64,000 nt of DNA from Schistocerca nitens (GCF_023898315.1 NC_064622.1:180192178-180256177), one strand, 5' to 3'; positions 1 through 9,844 are shown, counted from the first letter of the stretch. Notes: a model not told the origin generated them from the sequence alone. Numbers and translations: made by a program.

Positions 1-206
1 CTGCTAGTGATACGAGGCCGTTGGGATCCAGCACTGCGTTCCGTATTACTCTTCTGAACCCACCGATTCCATATTCTGCTTACAGTCATTGGGGCGTGAG
101 CAGCAATGTCGCGATACGATAAACCGCAATTACGATAGGCTACAATCCGACCTTTATCAAAGTCGGAAACGTGATGATACGGATGTCTCCCCCTTACACG
201 AGGCAT
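1..206 (-). CDS. Tc1-like transposase, N-terminal fragment (partial)
   Basis: This is a DNA-binding N-terminus of a Tc1/mariner-superfamily transposase, which binds the element's own TIRs in the nucleus. The frame opens at the ATG at 204-206 and stays open for 68 codons to the edge. It begins MPRVRGRHPYHHVSDFDKGR, and the following IVAYRNCGLSYRDIAAH looks like the first helix-turn-helix. Further on, TVSRIWNRWV resembles the recognition helix. The linker before it looks short compared with the intact copies near 0.8 kb, so a small deletion is possible. The catalytic domain is not in the window. Confidence 0.75.
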   Translation of the reverse strand, partial: MPRVRGRHPYHHVSDFDKGRIVAYRNCGLSYRDIAAHAPMTVSRIWNRWVQKSNTERSAGSQRPRITS

Positions 207-428
207 CACAACAACGTTTCACCAGGGAACGCCGGTCCACTGCTGTCTGTGTATGAGAAATCGGTTGGAAACTTTCCTCATGGAGATGTCGCCACCGACG
301 CCAATCTTGTGTGAATGCTCTGAAAAGCTAATCATTTTCGTATCACAGCATCTTCTTCCTGTCGGTTAAATTTCGCGTCTGCAGCACGTCATCTTCGTGA
401 TGTAGAAATTTAAATGGCCAGTAGTGTA
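1..428 (-). mobile_element. Tc1-like transposon, 5' part, cut by window edge
   Basis: Read on the minus strand, the element begins at about 428 with a terminal sequence starting cactactggcc next to a TA. A leader of about 220 bp follows, then an ATG at 206 opening a transposase frame that runs off the window. The leader and protein start match a Tc1-like family I remember from Schistocerca. The remaining coding region and far TIR lie outside the window, so intactness cannot be judged. Confidence 0.8.
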
Positions 429-513
429 TTATAAATATATTGAACAACAAGGTTTATCATTTAGTAGTATTAGTTGCCTTAATCATTCACTGATGTTTAG
501 ATTGTAATTTATA

Positions 514-1935
514 CACTCCTGGAAATGGAAAAAAGAACACATTGACACCGGTGTGTCAGACCCACCATACTTGCTCCGGACACTGCGAGAGGGCTGTACA
601 AGCAATGATCACACGCACGGCACAGCGGACACACCAGAAACCGCGGTGTTGGCCGTCGAATGGCGCTAGCTGCGCAGCATTTGTGCACCGCCGCCGTCAG
701 TGTCAGCCAGTTTGCCGTGGCATACGGAGCTCCATCGCAGTCTTTAACACTGGTAGCATGCCGCGACAGCGTGGACGTGAACCGTATGTGCAGTTGACGG
801 ACTTTGAGCGAGGGCGTATAGTGGGCATGCGGGAGGCCGGGTGGACGTACCGCCGAATTGCTCAACACGTGGGGCGTGAGGTCTCCACAGTACATCGATG
901 TTGTCGCCAGTGGTCGGCGGAAGGTGCACGTGCCCGTCGACCTGGGACCGGACCGCAGCGACGCACGGATGCAAGTCAAGACCGTAGGATCCTACGCAGT
1001 GCCGTAGGGGACCGCACCGCCACTTCCCAGCAAATTAGGGACACTGTTGCTCCTGGGGTATCGGCGAGGACCATTCGCAACCGTCTCCATGAAGCTGGGC
1101 TACGGTCCCGCACACCGTTAGGCCGTCTTCCGCTCACGCCCCAACATCGTGCAGCCCGCCTCCAGTGGCGTCGCGACAGGCGTGAATGGAGGGACGAATG
1201 GAGACGTGTCGTCTTCAGCGATGAGAGTCGCTTCTGCCTTGGTGCCAATGATGGTCGTATGCGTGTTTGGCGCCGTGCAGGTGAGCGCCACAATCAGGAC
1301 TGCATACGACCGAGGCACACAGGGCCAACACCCGGCATCATGGTGTGGGGAGCGATCTCCTACACTGGCCGTACACCACTGGTGATCGTCGAGGGGACAC
1401 TGAATAGTGCACGGTACATCCAAACCGTCATCGAACCCATCGTTCTACCATTCCTAGACCGGCAAGGGAACTTGCTGTTCCAACAGGACAATGCACGTCC
1501 GCATGTATCCCGTGCCACCCAACGTGCTCTAGAAGGTGTAAGTCAACTACCCTGGCCAGCAAGATCTCCGGATCTGTCCCCCATTGAGCATGTTTGGGAC
1601 TGGATGAAGCGTCGTCTCACGCGGTCTGCACGTCCAGCACGAACGCTGGTCCAACTGAGGCGCCAGGTGGAAATGGCATGGCAAGCCGTTCCACAGGACT
1701 ACATCCAGCATCTCTACGATCGTCTCCATGGGAGAATAGCAGCCTGCATTGCTGCGAAAGGTGGATATACACTGTACTAGTGCCGACATTGTGCATGCTC
1801 TGTTGCCTGTGTCTATGTGCCTGTGGTTCTGTCAGTTTGATCATGTGATGTATCTGACCCCAGGAATGTGTCAATAAAGTTTCCCCTTCCTGGGACAATG
1901 AATTCACGGTGTTCTTATTTCAATTTCCAGGAGTG
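514..1935 (+). mobile_element. Full-length Tc1-like transposon, copy 1 of 3
   Basis: The 1,422-bp element lies between TA dinucleotides at 512-513 and 1936-1937, the expected target duplication. The ends are imperfect inverted repeats of about 27 bp (cactcctggaaatggaaaaa at the left) with two mismatches that I count. It carries one transposase gene and an AATAAA signal at about 1873. Copies of identical length are at 32284 and 53284; I count about 9-12 base differences between pairs. It appears structurally autonomous. Confidence 0.95.
758..1780 (+). CDS. Tc1-like transposase, intact (copy 1)
   Basis: A full-length 340-residue DDE transposase that would cut and paste its own element. Residues ~10-50 form a first helix-turn-helix and ~70-115 a second. 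The catalytic triad is D155 (in FSDESRF), D244 (in QQDNARPH) and E277 (in SPIEHVW). There are 32 residues between the last two, whereas classical Tc1 elements have 34. I chose the ATG at 758 because the HTH begins just after it and 340 residues is typical for Tc1. The frame is open upstream to an ATG at 605 and beyond, but that stretch resembles no domain. It differs from copies 2 and 3 at only a few residues, for example S73 and R138. Confidence 0.93.
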   Translation: MPRQRGREPYVQLTDFERGRIVGMREAGWTYRRIAQHVGREVSTVHRCCRQWSAEGARARRPGTGPQRRTDASQDRRILRSAVGDRTATSQQIRDTVAPGVSARTIRNRLHEAGLRSRTPLGRLPLTPQHRAARLQWRRDRREWRDEWRRVVFSDESRFCLGANDGRMRVWRRAGERHNQDCIRPRHTGPTPGIMVWGAISYTGRTPLVIVEGTLNSARYIQTVIEPIVLPFLDRQGNLLFQQDNARPHVSRATQRALEGVSQLPWPARSPDLSPIEHVWDWMKRRLTRSARPARTLVQLRRQVEMAWQAVPQDYIQHLYDRLHGRIAACIAAKGGYTLY

Positions 1936-1937
1936 TA

Positions 1938-2529
1938 TGTAAAGCAGAGCATTAAGGGATCCTAAGATTTGCTTCAGGGCGTAATGAGACAGGGTCAAAT
2001 CATAATTTTAGCGTTTATTATTTTCCGTTGCGTATATTCGTTTTTACACTCTGCTGGAGTAGCATCTTGGAGTTTTTATTACAATAGTGTAGATTGGCAA
2101 TACTTTGGTTTACAAAAACGTGTCGCAAGCGATTGGCGACATGCAAACAAAGTTCTTCTCTATCTAGACTGTCCATGCAAGTTATACACACGCGCTCACA
2201 AGCCACTGCTACAGTTAACATCACTGCTCTTCGAGGCCTCTCTGCTAGTGTCCGTGTTGTACTGTCCGGCCGTGGATGGCGGAAGCGGCGCTTACATTCT
2301 CTTCGTGCCGGCGTTTGTCGTTACGCCGAAACACGTGGTACTGTGTCAAAGTTGGTACATTACGACACAACCACGAGTAAGCATAGTTACTGCCACACGT
2401 CGGCGTAGACACGCCTTCAAAACTTTCCACACACTACCGTTGCTGACGACTAATTTACGTCAGACCGGAGTGCCGCTCAGCCCACTCTGCAGTCATTTCC
2501 AAAGATGACAGCATCGTGTCAAATGGTTC
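1938..2529. other. No recognised feature
   Basis: No gene or repeat family is recognised here. A 179-codon plus-strand frame (1969-2508) lacks domains and overlaps open frames in other phases, so I treat it as chance. Confidence 0.5.
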
Positions 2530-2936
2530 TGTGGTGTGCGTGCTGTAAGACCTTCGGTACACACACCATCAGATTATTTGACTTGCCACTGTAACGAAGT
2601 AGGCGAGTGTCAGCAATATTTCTCGTGGTCTTATCGTGGCGTGTTTATCTTCTGCCGTTAGGTCAGACGACAGAAAGGCCACATGCACTCTTAGAGTAGC
2701 AGATTGACGGTGACCAACTTTAAACAAAACTTGATTAATTTTCACACACATTTATTAAAATAATAAAAAGCATAGACATTACGTAACTGGATCTGGTTGC
2801 TGTTTACAATTGACAATCTGAAGTTCCTTTGGTCTTGGTATGTTAATCTTATTCTCACATAACTCTGATACTTGACAAAGTATCTATTCATTTATCTTCG
2901 TGGCTATGTACAGGAATATGGTAATCTTATTAGGCG

Positions 2937-3023
2937 CAGACTGAAACTTGACTATAGACTGGTTTAGACGAATGCAGACTGGTACAGACTGGTGCAGACA
3001 AATGCAGACTAATGCAGACTGAC
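2937..3023. repeat. Degenerate short tandem repeat (gcagact units)
   Basis: About eight imperfect copies of a 9-11 bp unit around atgcagact or tggtacagact occur in a row inside the probable LTR. They may be U3 repeats; no function can be read from the sequence. Confidence 0.65.
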
Positions 3024-3308
3024 TAATCGGAGGTCTGTACACTCGTTATAATACCTCGTGCGTTCAGGTATCACTGCGCGAGTGTGATCCGAGAGGAGAA
3101 AAGGTTCTACGTTAGCAGCAATCTCATTGGCTGCGTTACATATTAATACGCGGATCGGCGGAAGCAGAATTTGGTCCGTCTCTAAGGCAGTGCCATCTCG
3201 TAGTGCGGAGACGGACGAGCGCTGCGCCTGTGCTGTTGTGCTTAGCGGGGCGCGCTCTAGTGGGAAAGTTGTGCACGCGCTGACTACGCGGAACTATGTA
3301 CACAACAG

Positions 3309-3500
3309 GTTCAAATGGCTCTGAGCACTATGGGACTTAACATCTGAGGTCATCAGTCCCCTATAACTTAGAACTACTTAAACCTAACTAACCTAAGGAC
3401 ACCACACACATCCATGCCCGAGGCAGGATTCGAACCTTAGACCGTAGCGGTCGCGCGGTTCCAGACTGAAGCGCCTAGAACCGCTCGGCCACTGCGGCCG
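3309..3500 (-). mobile_element. tRNA-derived SINE, family 1
   Basis: On the minus strand the head has a tRNA-like box A and a box B (its complement ggattcgaacc is visible), then the shared body running to the gagccatttgaacc end. The LTR sequence resumes directly after it, so the SINE entered the LTR. A four-base acag repeat flanks it. Confidence 0.9.
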
Positions 3501-3783
3501 ACAGCATCGTGTCATTACGAAATCAACAGTGCGGGAGTTGTATTACAACTATGTAGCAGAGTTTATAGTCAATTGTACTTTGAGAGAAGAGACTTCTATT
3601 TTATTATGCATCAAGTGATATTCCGTGACAGTAACAGATACACATAGTACTCCTGTGGACATGGATTGTTTCAAAGTTAAGTATTCCATTTTGTTCATGT
3701 TATAATAAAGTGATCTAATAGTTCGTGCGTGTTATAGTATCAACTCGGCCTCATCCAGAAGTAAATCTAAGAACCCACCACAG

Positions 3784-3793
3784 TGCCGACGAG
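3784..3793 (+). promoter_or_regulatory. Probable LTR-retrotransposon primer binding site
   Basis: TGCCGACGAG lies one base after the LTR end. With one change (TGGCGACGAG) it would pair with the 3' end of insect tRNA-Ser(GCU), which I recall as ending CTCGTCGCCA. The position matches where reverse transcription is primed. The mismatch and missing internal genes suggest a decayed element. Confidence 0.5.
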
Positions 3794-5209
3794 TGTTTTT
3801 TCGTCCACCACATCTGTGATTTACCCCTGGTTCCCCTAAAAACTGAGTCAGCATTCCTCCATAATGGGTGAGATGTTGAGCACAAAAAGAGAATAACGTA
3901 TCTAGCATTATCCGGTGGTATTCCTGGAAGGGTGTGAAATTGCAGATTTGTTTTAATATTATTATTATCGTTATTACTATTTAAATCTATTACAACATGT
4001 GTGAATAAAGAAACAACGTTATTTGGGTAGTATGTTCAGAAATTAATAAGCAGTTTTTAAATTATTTTACAAGTTATAGGGGGTCCAAACTACAAGTGAC
4101 CAACTATACAAGTAAGGGAATATGGTGAAAAGAGCGACGGCGGCCTTTTCTCGCTTTCGAGCCTTTTTAAGAATCTTGAAGAGACAGGGCTTTGTGCTGG
4201 ACGTCGCTGCGTCCTTCCAGGAACAAACATTATGGTACCTGTGTAAACGCTGCGCTAGTGCACACGATACTCCTTAAAGCCTGTACTATAGTAAGTTGAC
4301 GGGCTTCACCTTAAGAGAAAGGATTTTTGTATAGATATTGACCGCGTGTACCTGAATGGAGGCAAATCAGACTTACACCCACTCAGTAATAACAATGATA
4401 CGTCAAGCAAGTCCGAAATGCAACTACACGTCAGAACGGACAAGAAACAACACAGAAGATGTTACCAATTTGTTAATAATACGGTCGCCAGCCTAATTAG
4501 GCATTAACTGAGTTTCTTCCCTGTACAAGTTGATGTACGTTCGAGCATAACAACACGTAGTAACACTGCATAATATGGTAAATTTTAGAACCAGAAAATC
4601 TACTGAACTGATAATTTCACTTCCTGTACCAATATGGATAAACCATAAATACACAACATTACACTATAATGTTTACTACGAAACTTCGTACTGTCTATTG
4701 ATACGATTAAAATCGGGCATAGGTTACCCTAGAAATAGCACTTTCGAAACACACACACAATGTCAATTTTGATAAATGTAAAACACTGATAAATTTTGGT
4801 TTTTGTATTGGCTTTAACTTTGCTGGTCTAATCAGTTTAGAACACTTCAGAATTCAAATGAATAAGAAAGGGGGGGGGGTGGGACCCTGAAACTGTTACA
4901 ATCACTGTATTAAAACAATTAATTTATTGAAATCATTAAGCACTCAAAATTTCCACTATATGAGTTACTACTCTTTTTAGCTTATTTCCTGCTCATTTAA
5001 TTACCATTATATCTGCCTCAAAATAATTAAACTTCATTACTAAACCAATTTCAAAATTATCTTCCCACTTTGTCAGACCTTTGTTATTTACCTATAGATT
5101 CATTAACAAAACAGTTCTTTAAACATCATTCTAACATAGCTAGGTCTGCAAGTAATTATTATTAACATAAACTTTAAATCTTCATCTCGGGACACTCGGA
5201 TTGCACAAC
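3794..5209. other. AT-rich stretch, no recognised gene
   Basis: Low-complexity and AT-rich DNA with a G9 run at about 4869. Only short chance frames are present, and no repeat family is recognised. Confidence 0.5.
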
Positions 5210-5880
5210 ATGTGGAAAGGACCCTGTCTAGGTTAGTTGTGAGGATAATTAAATGATAGGACAGTTCTGGTAAAATTTAAGTTGTTATTGAACAGTATGG
5301 AACGAAAGTAACACTGGTCCACACGAATACAGTACTAAAAGTTTCAACCTGTTCGTATCGATGCGGCGGTCGGCAGGCAGCGAGATGGCGAGGCACAGGG
5401 CACACATACAATCACAGCAATGGCTCTTGATGTATCGGCACTTTGCTTCTTCTTAGCGTCGCAATTCTTTTCCATTTAGTGCCTATGGAATTTTGCCATG
5501 CTGTATAGGCGTCGGGACGGCACATCCGAGGCTCAATGAAACTACGTCTTCCAGGAGAGCCTCCTCGATCCAGAACGTGTGGCACAGACCAATGCCCAAC
5601 TCCGACTACCACTGCTGAGCCCGTTATGCCGTGCAGCGCCCGTGTGCATTTTCCCGCGCTCGCCTGCCATCCACCTTTTACCGCTCCCCTACAGACAGGG
5701 TATTCACCAGAGGTTTTGCATTCTACATATCCCAATACATTGCCTACGTATGGACCAGACGCACAATTACAACTTTAACATCTTACAACAGATTCAACGT
5801 TTCTTACATTTCAATTCTATTATTTGACATTTGACATAAACATTAATATTCACATCGAAATTTGTTTACAGTTTTCTTAA
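5210..5880. repeat. Unclassified GC-richer segment, probably an interspersed repeat
   Basis: A GC-richer block within AT-rich DNA carries a 107-codon minus-strand frame (5412-5735) with no domain I recognise. The composition and my memory of similar text in Schistocerca suggest a dispersed repeat. I cannot assign a class or strand. Confidence 0.3.
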
Positions 5881-6011
5881 CACAATGACATGAAAAGAAA
5901 AGAAATGAAATCAGAATATCGATTACACTAATTTATCGAAAATCAGAAGGAAAAAAATTATATGTACAATAGTACAGCGTTGTTGTTGTTACACCTTACG
6001 TTCTCTTGTGT

Positions 6012-6317
6012 GGCGAAGGCTATATATTAAAGACTTACTTGATGAGATCATACTCAGTGTCAAAACTTAGGTCAAAGCAAACAATTTTCAACAAGCGTAT
6101 TTCTAAGGCTCTGCAAGTGGTAGAATGTGAATTTGGAATAATGACTGGTAAATGGCCATTGCTCCAAAGAACTACTGAAATTGAAAAGCTTGATGGTGTT
6201 GACAGTAAACTCATATGCTCGTTACGCAGCATCGTAGTTGATAAGGAGGGGGAAGAACCAGCAGTGGCATTTTCTTGCCAGCTAACACATTTGTACATCT
6301 ATCGGCGCGAAACTTAG
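6012..6317 (+). pseudogene. PIF/Harbinger transposase C-terminal remnant
   Basis: About 100 codons resemble the end of the DDE nuclease of PIF/Harbinger transposases (HARBI1/ALP1-like). The order LKTYLMRSYS, FNKRISKALQVVECEFGIMT and SIVVDKEG follows the family pattern. The glutamate in VVEC corresponds to the usual third catalytic acid. Everything N-terminal is missing, and no TIRs or three-base target duplication were found. This is a decayed fragment, not a host gene. Confidence 0.7.
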
Positions 6318-6905
6318 TGTCAGTGTAGCTTATTCCATCCGATAAAAATTTATTACTTTTTCTGCTCAAGGAAAATGCTCAAATGAAAGCGGTTTGAGTA
6401 TTTCACAGAATACTAGTTACCTAGAGTGAACGTATTGTTGAAGGTGGTGTTCTCATTTTTGTTTTTAAATACAGCTATTAGAATTTTTTCCTAAGTCTTA
6501 CTGAATGAATACAGTATTTCATGTATTTTTTGTACTACTTTCTAGTACACATGTGGCACATATTAAATAAATCGGATGGCACAATATTATGTTACGTTAC
6601 GGTTAAAGTTTCCACTTACTTCTATATTCAAGTCCCCTGCAACTTTCAACCACAGTTTGCTCTGTAAGTCACAGTGGTGATACCTCTTGTTTTCCATACC
6701 CCACAGTGGCTTGCTCTCATTCCCAGTACTTATAAGATTCCAGCTGGTAGTTAGGTACAAAAAAAAAAGCCAGATAAAAGCACCAGCAGGCGCTTTCGAT
6801 AGAACACGGTCAACTTATTTGTGTGCAGTGGACGAGGGCCAGCGCCGCTACAGGTCTTGGGAATACTAGATCGAATGCGTTCACAGTGGCACCGACAACG
6901 GTTGT
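6318..6905. other. No recognised feature
   Basis: AT-rich sequence with one short A run near 6760. No gene, repeat family or RNA is recognised. Confidence 0.5.
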
Positions 6906-6917
6906 CAGATTATGTTG

Positions 6918-7120
6918 GCCGGCCGAAGTGGCCGTGCGGTTAAAGGCGCTGCAGTCTGGAACCGCAAGACCGCTACGGTCGCAGGTTCGAATCCTGCCTC
7001 GGGCATGGATGTTTGTGATGTCCTTAGGTTAGTTAGGTTTAACTAGTTCTAAGTTCTAGGGGACTAATGACCTCAGCAGTTGAGTCCCATAGTGCTCAGA
7101 GCCATTTGAACCATTTTTTT
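6918..7120 (+). mobile_element. tRNA-derived SINE, family 1, with target duplication
   Basis: The SINE runs from a tRNA-like head to a body ending gagccatttgaaccattttt. It is flanked by 12-bp direct repeats, cagattatgttg (6906-6917) and cagactatgttg (7121-7132), which differ at one base. The T-rich 3' end and the duplication indicate LINE-driven insertion. Confidence 0.95.
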
Positions 7121-7132
7121 CAGACTATGTTG

Positions 7133-8237
7133 ACAAAGGTCGCCCGATAACATCGGTCGACAACTTGGTCACAGTGTGCCCAATCTCCATCTGTTTTTGG
7201 CGGAGTCAAGAAAGCTACGTTAGGTTAGGTTAGAATCTATTCTACATGTGAAGTATGTTATATTTTAACCTTCTAAGGCTACCACGACGCCTCTGTGCTT
7301 GGAAATGAGAACTACATGCCCCTTTTTGCTCTCGGAAAGACACTAGATTTTTGTGAATGAGCTATATCGGTGTCGAAAAGAACGTGACGAGTACTGCACA
7401 CTATATCCTCAGTCATCAATGTAACCAGACAAGTTTTACGAATATATGTTTTGCCGTATTTGTTTGAAGTTGTGTAGCTATACGCCAGTTAACCATCAAT
7501 GCTGTCATTCAGCACACGTGTGAAAGATTTAAGCTTCAAGTTTAGAATGAGACTCTGAACACCTACACCACAGAAAAACAGAAACACACACAACAGATTT
7601 GCAAACCATTTCATGCAGAAGAATCACCACCCAACTGGCATAAGAACACCAGAGAGCAGAAATAATGATTCGTAGACAGCTAATGCCCGCCTGCTACAAC
7701 TCAAAAAATATCCACTGCAGTACAACTATAAGATACGCCACTTGAACAATTCTTTTCGGTATATTATAATTTTCGTCTAAAATTTCCGATAACGAGTTAG
7801 CCTACTTGTGGTTTCTAATAAACCTGCACTTTCAGTTCTTACTTTAGAAACTTACGATACTTTTCATCCTCAGGACGGCTCAACCTCACTCGTTTTTGGA
7901 CTGAACTTATTGGCTTCTCGCAGGCCATGTGTAGTATTTGAGGACGTCGGTCGATTTGACCGAAGAAAACTTACCGATTTAAATTTCAACGATTGTCGTC
8001 CAAAGTCTGTATTTTCGATTTACGAGATAGGGTACAGTGGGACCGCGCACGTAGTGGCGTGTTGATTTCAAAAGATTGGCCGTCTGCTGCCGGTGTCGAT
8101 CGTCGTCGGAGTACAACGATATCGGTGCCACTTGTGGCCGCAGCCTAACTAGGACGAACACAGTTCCTGCGGACGCTGAGCTCCGGCTGTCAGGCGGCGG
8201 CTACGGGAGTAAGCGCGCGCTGGCAGACCCTGGTGTG
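7133..8237. other. Probable intron sequence 3' of the receptor exon
   Basis: No repeat or further exon is recognised. A short ttaggttaggttag run near 7208 is too brief to be telomeric. GC content rises from about 8040 toward the exon. Confidence 0.5.
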
Positions 8238-8243
8238 ACTCAC
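8238..8243 (-). other. Splice donor of the receptor exon
   Basis: On the minus strand the exon ends CTGAG and is followed by GTGAGT, a near-perfect metazoan 5' splice site. It splits the arginine codon after NPL, giving a phase-2 intron. Confidence 0.85.
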
Positions 8244-8392
8244 CTCAGCGGGTTGAGGATGGCGCGGTGCCTGTCGATGGCGATGGCGGTGAGCGTGAAG
8301 ATGCTGACGTTGACGCTGAGCACCTGCACGAAGGGGCAGAAGGCGCACATGAAGTGCGGCAGGTTCCAGCGCTGCAGCAGCGCCGCCTGGAA
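8244..8392 (-). CDS. Lkr: Leucokinin (kinin) receptor-like GPCR, internal exon
   Basis: A 149-bp internal exon of a class A G-protein-coupled receptor. It encodes 49 complete residues plus two bases. Residues 1-7 (FQAALLQ) close TM2, and RWNLPHF forms the first extracellular loop with its conserved Trp. C16 is the TM3 cysteine of the canonical disulfide; it lies 24 residues before D40 of the DRH motif (a DRY variant), exactly the class A spacing. TM3 reads VQVLSVNVSIFTLTAIAI, and ICL2 begins AILNPL. From memory it aligns almost residue for residue with the Drosophila leucokinin receptor, which signals diuretic and myotropic kinins at the plasma membrane. Other neuropeptide receptors (RYamide, tachykinin) fit less well. 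It is GC-rich, roughly two-thirds G+C. No other exon of the gene is recognised here. Confidence 0.85.
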
Positions 8393-8394
8393 CT
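8393..8394 (-). other. Splice acceptor of the receptor exon
   Basis: On the minus strand the intron ends ttgtggtgcag immediately before TTCCAG. The upstream tract is short and GT-rich, then purine-rich (gaagagagtgagtgag), so the pyrimidine tract is weak. The Drosophila protein is FQFQAALLQ at this point, consistent with a phase-0 junction. Confidence 0.75.
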
Positions 8395-8437
8395 GCACCA
8401 CAACACACCGTCACTCACTCACTCACTCTCTTCTTTT

Positions 8438-8629
8438 CAAAAATGGCTCTGAGCACTATGGGACTTAACTTCTGAGGTCATCAGTCCCCTAGAACTTAGA
8501 ACTACTTAAACCTAATTAACCTAAAGACGTCACACACATCCATGCCCGAGGCAGAATTCGAACCTGCGACGGTAGCGGTCGCGCGGTTCCAGACTGTAGC
8601 GCCTAGAACCGCTCGGCCACTCAGGCCGG
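8438..8629 (-). mobile_element. tRNA-derived SINE, family 1, beside the receptor exon
   Basis: A complete minus-oriented SINE with an exact 12-bp target duplication ctctcttctttt (8426-8437 and 8630-8641). It is in the same orientation as the receptor gene. Its 3' end lies about 45 bp upstream of the exon, within normal branch-point distance of the acceptor. Confidence 0.93.
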
Positions 8630-8849
8630 CTCTCTTCTTTTAAGGGGAGACGTAAGGCAAGTGGGCTTCAAAAATTCGATTTTTAGATTTTAGCATATTC
8701 GAAATTCCTGGTCTTTCCTGCGTGAAACAGTTTTAGTTTTATAAAAATACGACAATTTTTTTGTGAGATATGGTGGTTTCCTTGACGCTCTGTGCAATCT
8801 GGGGATGGTGACAACAAGGCTTATGTCCGGGTCTGTGCAGAACAACCCT

Positions 8850-9610
8850 ATGGTCCTAATTTCACAATTTCTAAATTAGAGTGCACTGGGCTTGTCCAGA
8901 AGAGAATGGGGTCCAGGTTGAGAAGATTATTGAAAGAAAAGTAAAAAATAGTATTGGAAGATGGTAAGAAGATAGGTGGCAAACGTCGCCTGACAAATGT
9001 TGAAATAGATAGATTACGGAATTATTATGACTTGAATTTAGAAAACATGAAAAAAGTTGTATGGGCTATCTTTTTCCAGAAGCTTCCCACAAGTGAAAAT
9101 CCAGTGCACGGTCTTTGCCCGAATGATCCTGACACAAGGTGCAGTACAGGAGAAGTGCCAAATATGACCACAAACATTCTTTACCTGCACCTGTAATGAA
9201 TGAAATTAAACCCACATTTAAAGACATTTGTAAAGATACCTTGTTGAAGAATTGTCTTCATGGGAAAACCCAAAATTTAAATGAATGTGTGAATTCTGTC
9301 ATTTGGAACCGGTTACCGAAAACTGTATTTGTTCTGCTTACAACCCTCAAATTTTAGTGTTTGTGATGTTATTTTATGCTTCAATGATGGTGTAACTAGA
9401 AAACTTGATGTTTTGGAATTATTGGGCATAAAATGTAGTGGAAATACTGCAAAATCCTTGGTGCAAATAGATAAAGAGAGAATCAGCAAAGCAGATATTG
9501 CTAATTTAAAATGCACAAAAGAAGCCAGAGAGAAAAGAAGAGGGACCAAGAGAAGAAAAGAGGATCAGTATAATTCAGATGATGCTCAGTATGGTGCAGG
9601 AAAATATTAG
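8850..9610 (+). pseudogene. Mutator-like transposase remnant, frameshifted
   Basis: Three overlapping frames together resemble the C-terminal half of a Mutator-like transposase found widely in arthropods. Recognisable blocks, in order, are GLVQKRMGSRLR, IGGKRRLTNVEIDRLRNYY, the conserved CLHGKTQNLNECVNSVIW, VILCFNDGV, and a lysine-rich tail ending in YGAGKY. The frame changes near 9190 and again near 9340, so at least two shifts break it. The N-terminal half is missing or unrecognisable. The family assignment rests on recalled patterns. Confidence 0.6.
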
Positions 9611-9844
9611 TGGTCAGTAATTCTCATCAATAACTATACTAGAATTGCAATATTAACCTTTAAATTGATATTTATAAAAATTAATTTTTTTTTCACTTTC
9701 AGGTAACATTATTTGATAAACTAATGGGGTTAGATATATGAAATTTGGTCAGTTTGTACTGCAGATGATAATAAGTCATTACAAGTAAACTGAGAACCAT
9801 CAAACAATCAGAAATTGTTTTAGAATAATTAATGTACAAAAAAG

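Larger units (their letters stand above)
2530..3782 (+). mobile_element. Probable solo or truncated LTR, interrupted by a SINE
   Basis: The segment starts TGTGGTG and ends CACCACA, a 7-bp inverted terminal repeat with the TG...CA ends of long terminal repeats. An AATAAA lies at 3704-3709. A primer-binding-site-like sequence follows one base after the 3' end. Without the SINE at 3309-3500 the LTR would be about 1.06 kb. No gag, protease, reverse transcriptase or integrase frame follows, and no second LTR is seen. I infer a truncated or largely deleted element. It contains a short degenerate tandem array around 2937-3023. Confidence 0.6.

Noticed and set aside
509..1907. Antisense and alternative-phase frames (76-156 codons) over Tc1 copy 1, repeated in copies 2 and 3
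   Set aside because: They are mirrored in all copies only because the elements are nearly identical; no domains, and they overlap the transposase.
1969..2508. A 179-codon plus-strand frame
   Set aside because: Starts without coding context, overlaps two other-phase frames, resembles nothing known, and has no splice or promoter support.
5412..5735. Possible host exon in a GC-rich patch
   Set aside because: No recognisable domain or convincing splice sites, and the sequence seems familiar as a dispersed repeat.
7205..7225. Telomeric (TTAGG)n
   Set aside because: Only two to three units (ttaggttaggttag). The similar motif inside SINE bodies shows such runs are common by chance or by repeat.
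8190..8414. A 74-codon minus-strand frame over the GPCR exon
   Set aside because: It is in a different phase from the receptor frame and ignores both splice sites; its alanine/arginine-rich product is a shadow of GC-rich codons.
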